Of a DNA stretch of 8,593 bases, positions 6,982-8,593 are shown one piece after another. Where the stretch lies: assembly GCA_030043175.1 (NCBI GenBank), contig JASHYD010001058.1, positions 1 to 8,593 of the forward strand, in the 5' to 3' direction. Under the pieces are notes generated by a model. That model was given only the letters and a program-made list of their open reading frames with translations. It was not told the DNA's origin and ran no database searches. A program made the position numbers and the translations under genes. Numbering within the stretch: position 1 is the first letter of the stretch; each line of letters opens with the position of its first letter. The stretch comes from Xanthobacteraceae bacterium. GTDB taxonomy: Bacteria; Pseudomonadota; Alphaproteobacteria; Rhizobiales; Xanthobacteraceae.

Positions 6982-7968
6982 ATGTCCCATCACCTGTCGT
7001 CCGGTATCATCCCTGCTCCCGTCCTTCCCTTCCACGAGAATGGCACGATCGATTGGGACATGCTCGATCGCTACATCGTCCAAGTCGTTGCCGGGCAGCC
7101 CCGGGGCATCGCCATGAATATGGCGCTGAGCGAGGTCAGCTCGCTGGAGATCGCCGAACAGGTCGAGGTCATTCGCCGCGCCAAGGCGGTGGTCCAAGGA
7201 GGCTGTACGCTCCTGTCGGGCGTCAACGTCACCCATACTGCCGCCGCAGTCGAGCATGCCAAGCGCCTTGTCGACGCCGGCGCCGAAGGGCTGGTGATCT
7301 TCCCCCCGGTACCCGCCTTCCTCAGTGCCCCGACCGTGCAGATGATTGTCGATTACCACGCGGCCGTTGCCGACGCCGTGGACGTTCCCATGCTGGCGTT
7401 CCAAACCAACTTCTGCAATTACCCACGCGGAACCATCACCGCTCTTTCCAAGATCGAGAACATCGTCGCCATCAAGGACGCTTCGTTCAACGTTGACCTG
7501 ACCTTGGACAACATCAAGGAGGCTCGTTCGGTGAAGCGACGCATCGGCTCTTTGACGGGCAGCGACACATTTATTCTCGAAGCCATGCTCATGGGCTGCG
7601 ATGGAGCTTTGATCGGATTTGCCGCGACGGCAACCGACGCGCTGGTGCGCATGCATAAATTCGCCACCGAGGGCAAGGTCACGGAAGCATATGAGATCTG
7701 GAATCGGCTCGGCCCGTTGGCGCGAATCTGCTGGCGTCACCCGATCCGCGACTATCGTGTGCGGACCAAGTACACTCTGGCGAAGCAGGGTGTCCTGAAG
7801 AATTACGTGGTGCGGGCTCCATTCCCCACGATCCTCGATGCAGATCGTGAGGATATCGACAAGGCGTTCGTCGAGTTCGACTTGAAGGATACGCGGTTCT
7901 TGCCGGCCGGTGCTCGCATGGCGGACACGTCCAAGGCCGCGACCAAGGTTCTCGCCCCGGCGAAGTAA
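6982..7968 (+). CDS. DHDPS/N-acetylneuraminate-lyase superfamily enzyme, probably a catabolic lyase, aldolase or hydratase
   Basis: A TIM-barrel, Schiff-base class I enzyme of 328 residues. The catalytic lysine is K165 in NIVAIKDAS, matching K161 in the E. coli DapA block. Family pattern runs from GIIPAPVLPFHENGTIDWD near the N-terminus through LLSGVN (77-82), AGAEGLVIFPP (99-109) and GSDTFILEAMLMGCDGAL (193-210). Two normally conserved spots differ: the carboxylate-binding GTTGE region reads MALSE (47-51), and the tyrosine of the YNVP block appears to be Phe140 in a changed segment FQTNFCNYPRG. It is about 35 residues longer than E. coli DapA, mostly at the C-terminus. These points, and its place behind a LacI-type operator beside an enoyl-CoA hydratase, argue against lysine biosynthesis. 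The substrate is unknown; aldolase, hydratase-aldolase or dehydratase chemistry on a 2-oxo acid is possible. The ATG at 6982 is preceded by AAGGA (6971-6975), six bases away. Confidence 0.85.
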   Translation: MSHHLSSGIIPAPVLPFHENGTIDWDMLDRYIVQVVAGQPRGIAMNMALSEVSSLEIAEQVEVIRRAKAVVQGGCTLLSGVNVTHTAAAVEHAKRLVDAGAEGLVIFPPVPAFLSAPTVQMIVDYHAAVADAVDVPMLAFQTNFCNYPRGTITALSKIENIVAIKDASFNVDLTLDNIKEARSVKRRIGSLTGSDTFILEAMLMGCDGALIGFAATATDALVRMHKFATEGKVTEAYEIWNRLGPLARICWRHPIRDYRVRTKYTLAKQGVLKNYVVRAPFPTILDADREDIDKAFVEFDLKDTRFLPAGARMADTSKAATKVLAPAK

Positions 7969-7991
7969 GATCAGAGCCGTCAGCGCCGAGC

Positions 7992-7995
7992 GAGG
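7992..7995 (+). promoter_or_regulatory. Ribosome-binding site for the GTG start of the enoyl-CoA hydratase gene
   Basis: GAGG six bases before the GTG at 8002. No ATG is in frame near the start; the ATGATG around 8020-8025 is out of frame. This site therefore sets the start. Confidence 0.6.
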
Positions 7996-8001
7996 TGTCA
8001 C

Positions 8002-8593
8002 GTGAACGAGGTTAGCCAAAATGATGCGGCCTATGTGCAGAGCGAGCGGCCGTCGCTGAATGTCGTGCTGATCCGTTTCACACGCACGGCGAAGCGTAAC
8101 GCGCTGAGCAATCCGATGGTGCTGGAACTGGCAAGGCTCCTCACCGAGGCGCAAAACGATCCCGAGACCCGCGCTGTCGTCATCACGGGCGACGATGCGG
8201 CGTTCTCGGCCGGCGCGGATCTCAAGAACATGCAGAAGGGTGGTGTTAGCGCGGTCGTGCACGATCCCAAACGCGTTGACGCTTGGCGCGTAATCGACAA
8301 ATTCCCGAAGCCGTTGATCGCGGCGGTCAACGGCTATGCCCTCGGCGCCGGCAACGAATTGGCCATGTGCTGCGATTTCGTGATTGCGGGCCGGAACGCG
8401 CAATTTGGTCAGCCGGAGGTGAAAACTGGCGGCATGCCCGGCGATGGCGGAACGCAGAGGCTGCCGCGTAAGGTCGGCCCGAATCTGGCGGCCTACATGA
8501 TCATGACCGGCAACCCCATCGACGCCGACACGGCCTTCCGGGTGGGCTACGCGGTCGAGGTCTGCGAGGTGAAGGATACGGTTCGTCGCGCCT
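8002..8593 (+). CDS. Enoyl-CoA hydratase/isomerase family protein (crotonase), 3' partial
   Basis: Adds water to a 2-enoyl-CoA to give a 3-hydroxyacyl-CoA, as in beta-oxidation or ring-cleavage degradation. 197 residues are visible before the right edge, against a usual length of about 260. Start is GTG at 8002 with GAGG upstream. The oxyanion-hole block is AFSAGADLKNM (67-77) and the second is NGYALGAGNELAMCCD (110-125). Both glutamates that act as acid/base in classical hydratase are present: E119 in GNELAM and E139 in FGQPEVKTGGMPGDGGTQRL (135-154). A true hydratase is thus more likely than one of the many other crotonase activities. It begins 33 bases after the DHDPS-like gene on the same strand, so the two are probably co-transcribed from the 6865 promoter. 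This suggests the pathway passes through a CoA thioester. Further pathway genes probably follow outside the window. Confidence 0.9.
   Translation, partial: MNEVSQNDAAYVQSERPSLNVVLIRFTRTAKRNALSNPMVLELARLLTEAQNDPETRAVVITGDDAAFSAGADLKNMQKGGVSAVVHDPKRVDAWRVIDKFPKPLIAAVNGYALGAGNELAMCCDFVIAGRNAQFGQPEVKTGGMPGDGGTQRLPRKVGPNLAAYMIMTGNPIDADTAFRVGYAVEVCEVKDTVRRA

Noticed and set aside
7487..7496. TCAACGTTGA inside the DHDPS-like gene, sharing CAACGTTG with operator O1
   Set aside because: Only a 10-bp palindrome with flanks unlike AGA/TCT, inside a coding sequence that explains it; probably chance, though an auxiliary operator cannot be excluded.
6958..8403. Reverse 481-codon frame
   Set aside because: Antisense to both the DHDPS-like gene and the enoyl-CoA hydratase gene, which have clear family motifs; long antisense frames are common in GC-rich genomes.
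1..8593. CRISPR array, tRNA/rRNA genes, insertion sequence or phage genes
   Set aside because: No regular repeat-spacer pattern, cloverleaf-like sequence, transposase motif or terminal inverted repeats were seen.

Overview
The window reads as a GC-rich proteobacterial chromosome, most likely an alphaproteobacterium of the Bradyrhizobium/Rhodopseudomonas type. That placement is inferred from GC-rich codon use and protein style, not from any marker gene. It appears to hold a transport-plus-catabolism locus under one LacI-family regulator, next to an unrelated peptidase gene.

Layout. (1) Positions 1-1364 (+): the 3' part of a sedolisin (S53 serine-carboxyl peptidase) gene, cut by the left edge. 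(2) 1365-1713: non-coding, with a short GC-rich direct repeat and imperfect hairpin but no gene I can support. (3) 1714-1759: a promoter with a perfect TTGACA -35, followed by a 14-bp perfect palindrome. (4) 1772-5684 (+): a tightly packed ABC importer operon of periplasmic solute-binding protein, fused two-domain permease and ATPase. It resembles the 'ferric/thiamine/spermidine' type of importer. (5) 5709-6764 (-): a LacI-family regulator, convergent with the importer operon. (6) 6765-6981: divergent control region with a TTGACA promoter and an 18-bp perfect palindrome. (7) 6982-8593 (+): a dihydrodipicolinate-synthase/N-acetylneuraminate-lyase (DHDPS/NAL) superfamily enzyme, then an enoyl-CoA hydratase running off the right edge.

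How the parts fit. The two palindromes share the core AGAYAACGTTRTCT, centred on CG, which is the usual form of a LacI-family operator. One lies just downstream of the -10 of the importer promoter. The other lies just downstream of the -10 of the promoter for the DHDPS-like gene, upstream of the regulator. The simplest reading is that the regulator represses the importer, the catabolic genes and perhaps itself until a ligand appears. The importer would then bring in an organic substrate that is processed by the DHDPS-like lyase/aldolase/hydratase and, through a CoA thioester, by the enoyl-CoA hydratase. The substrate cannot be read from the sequence. The DHDPS-like enzyme keeps the Schiff-base lysine but has lost the usual substrate-carboxylate motif, so it is probably not the lysine-biosynthesis enzyme. 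The paired operators and this enzyme make the locus a candidate for an uncharacterised catabolic pathway.
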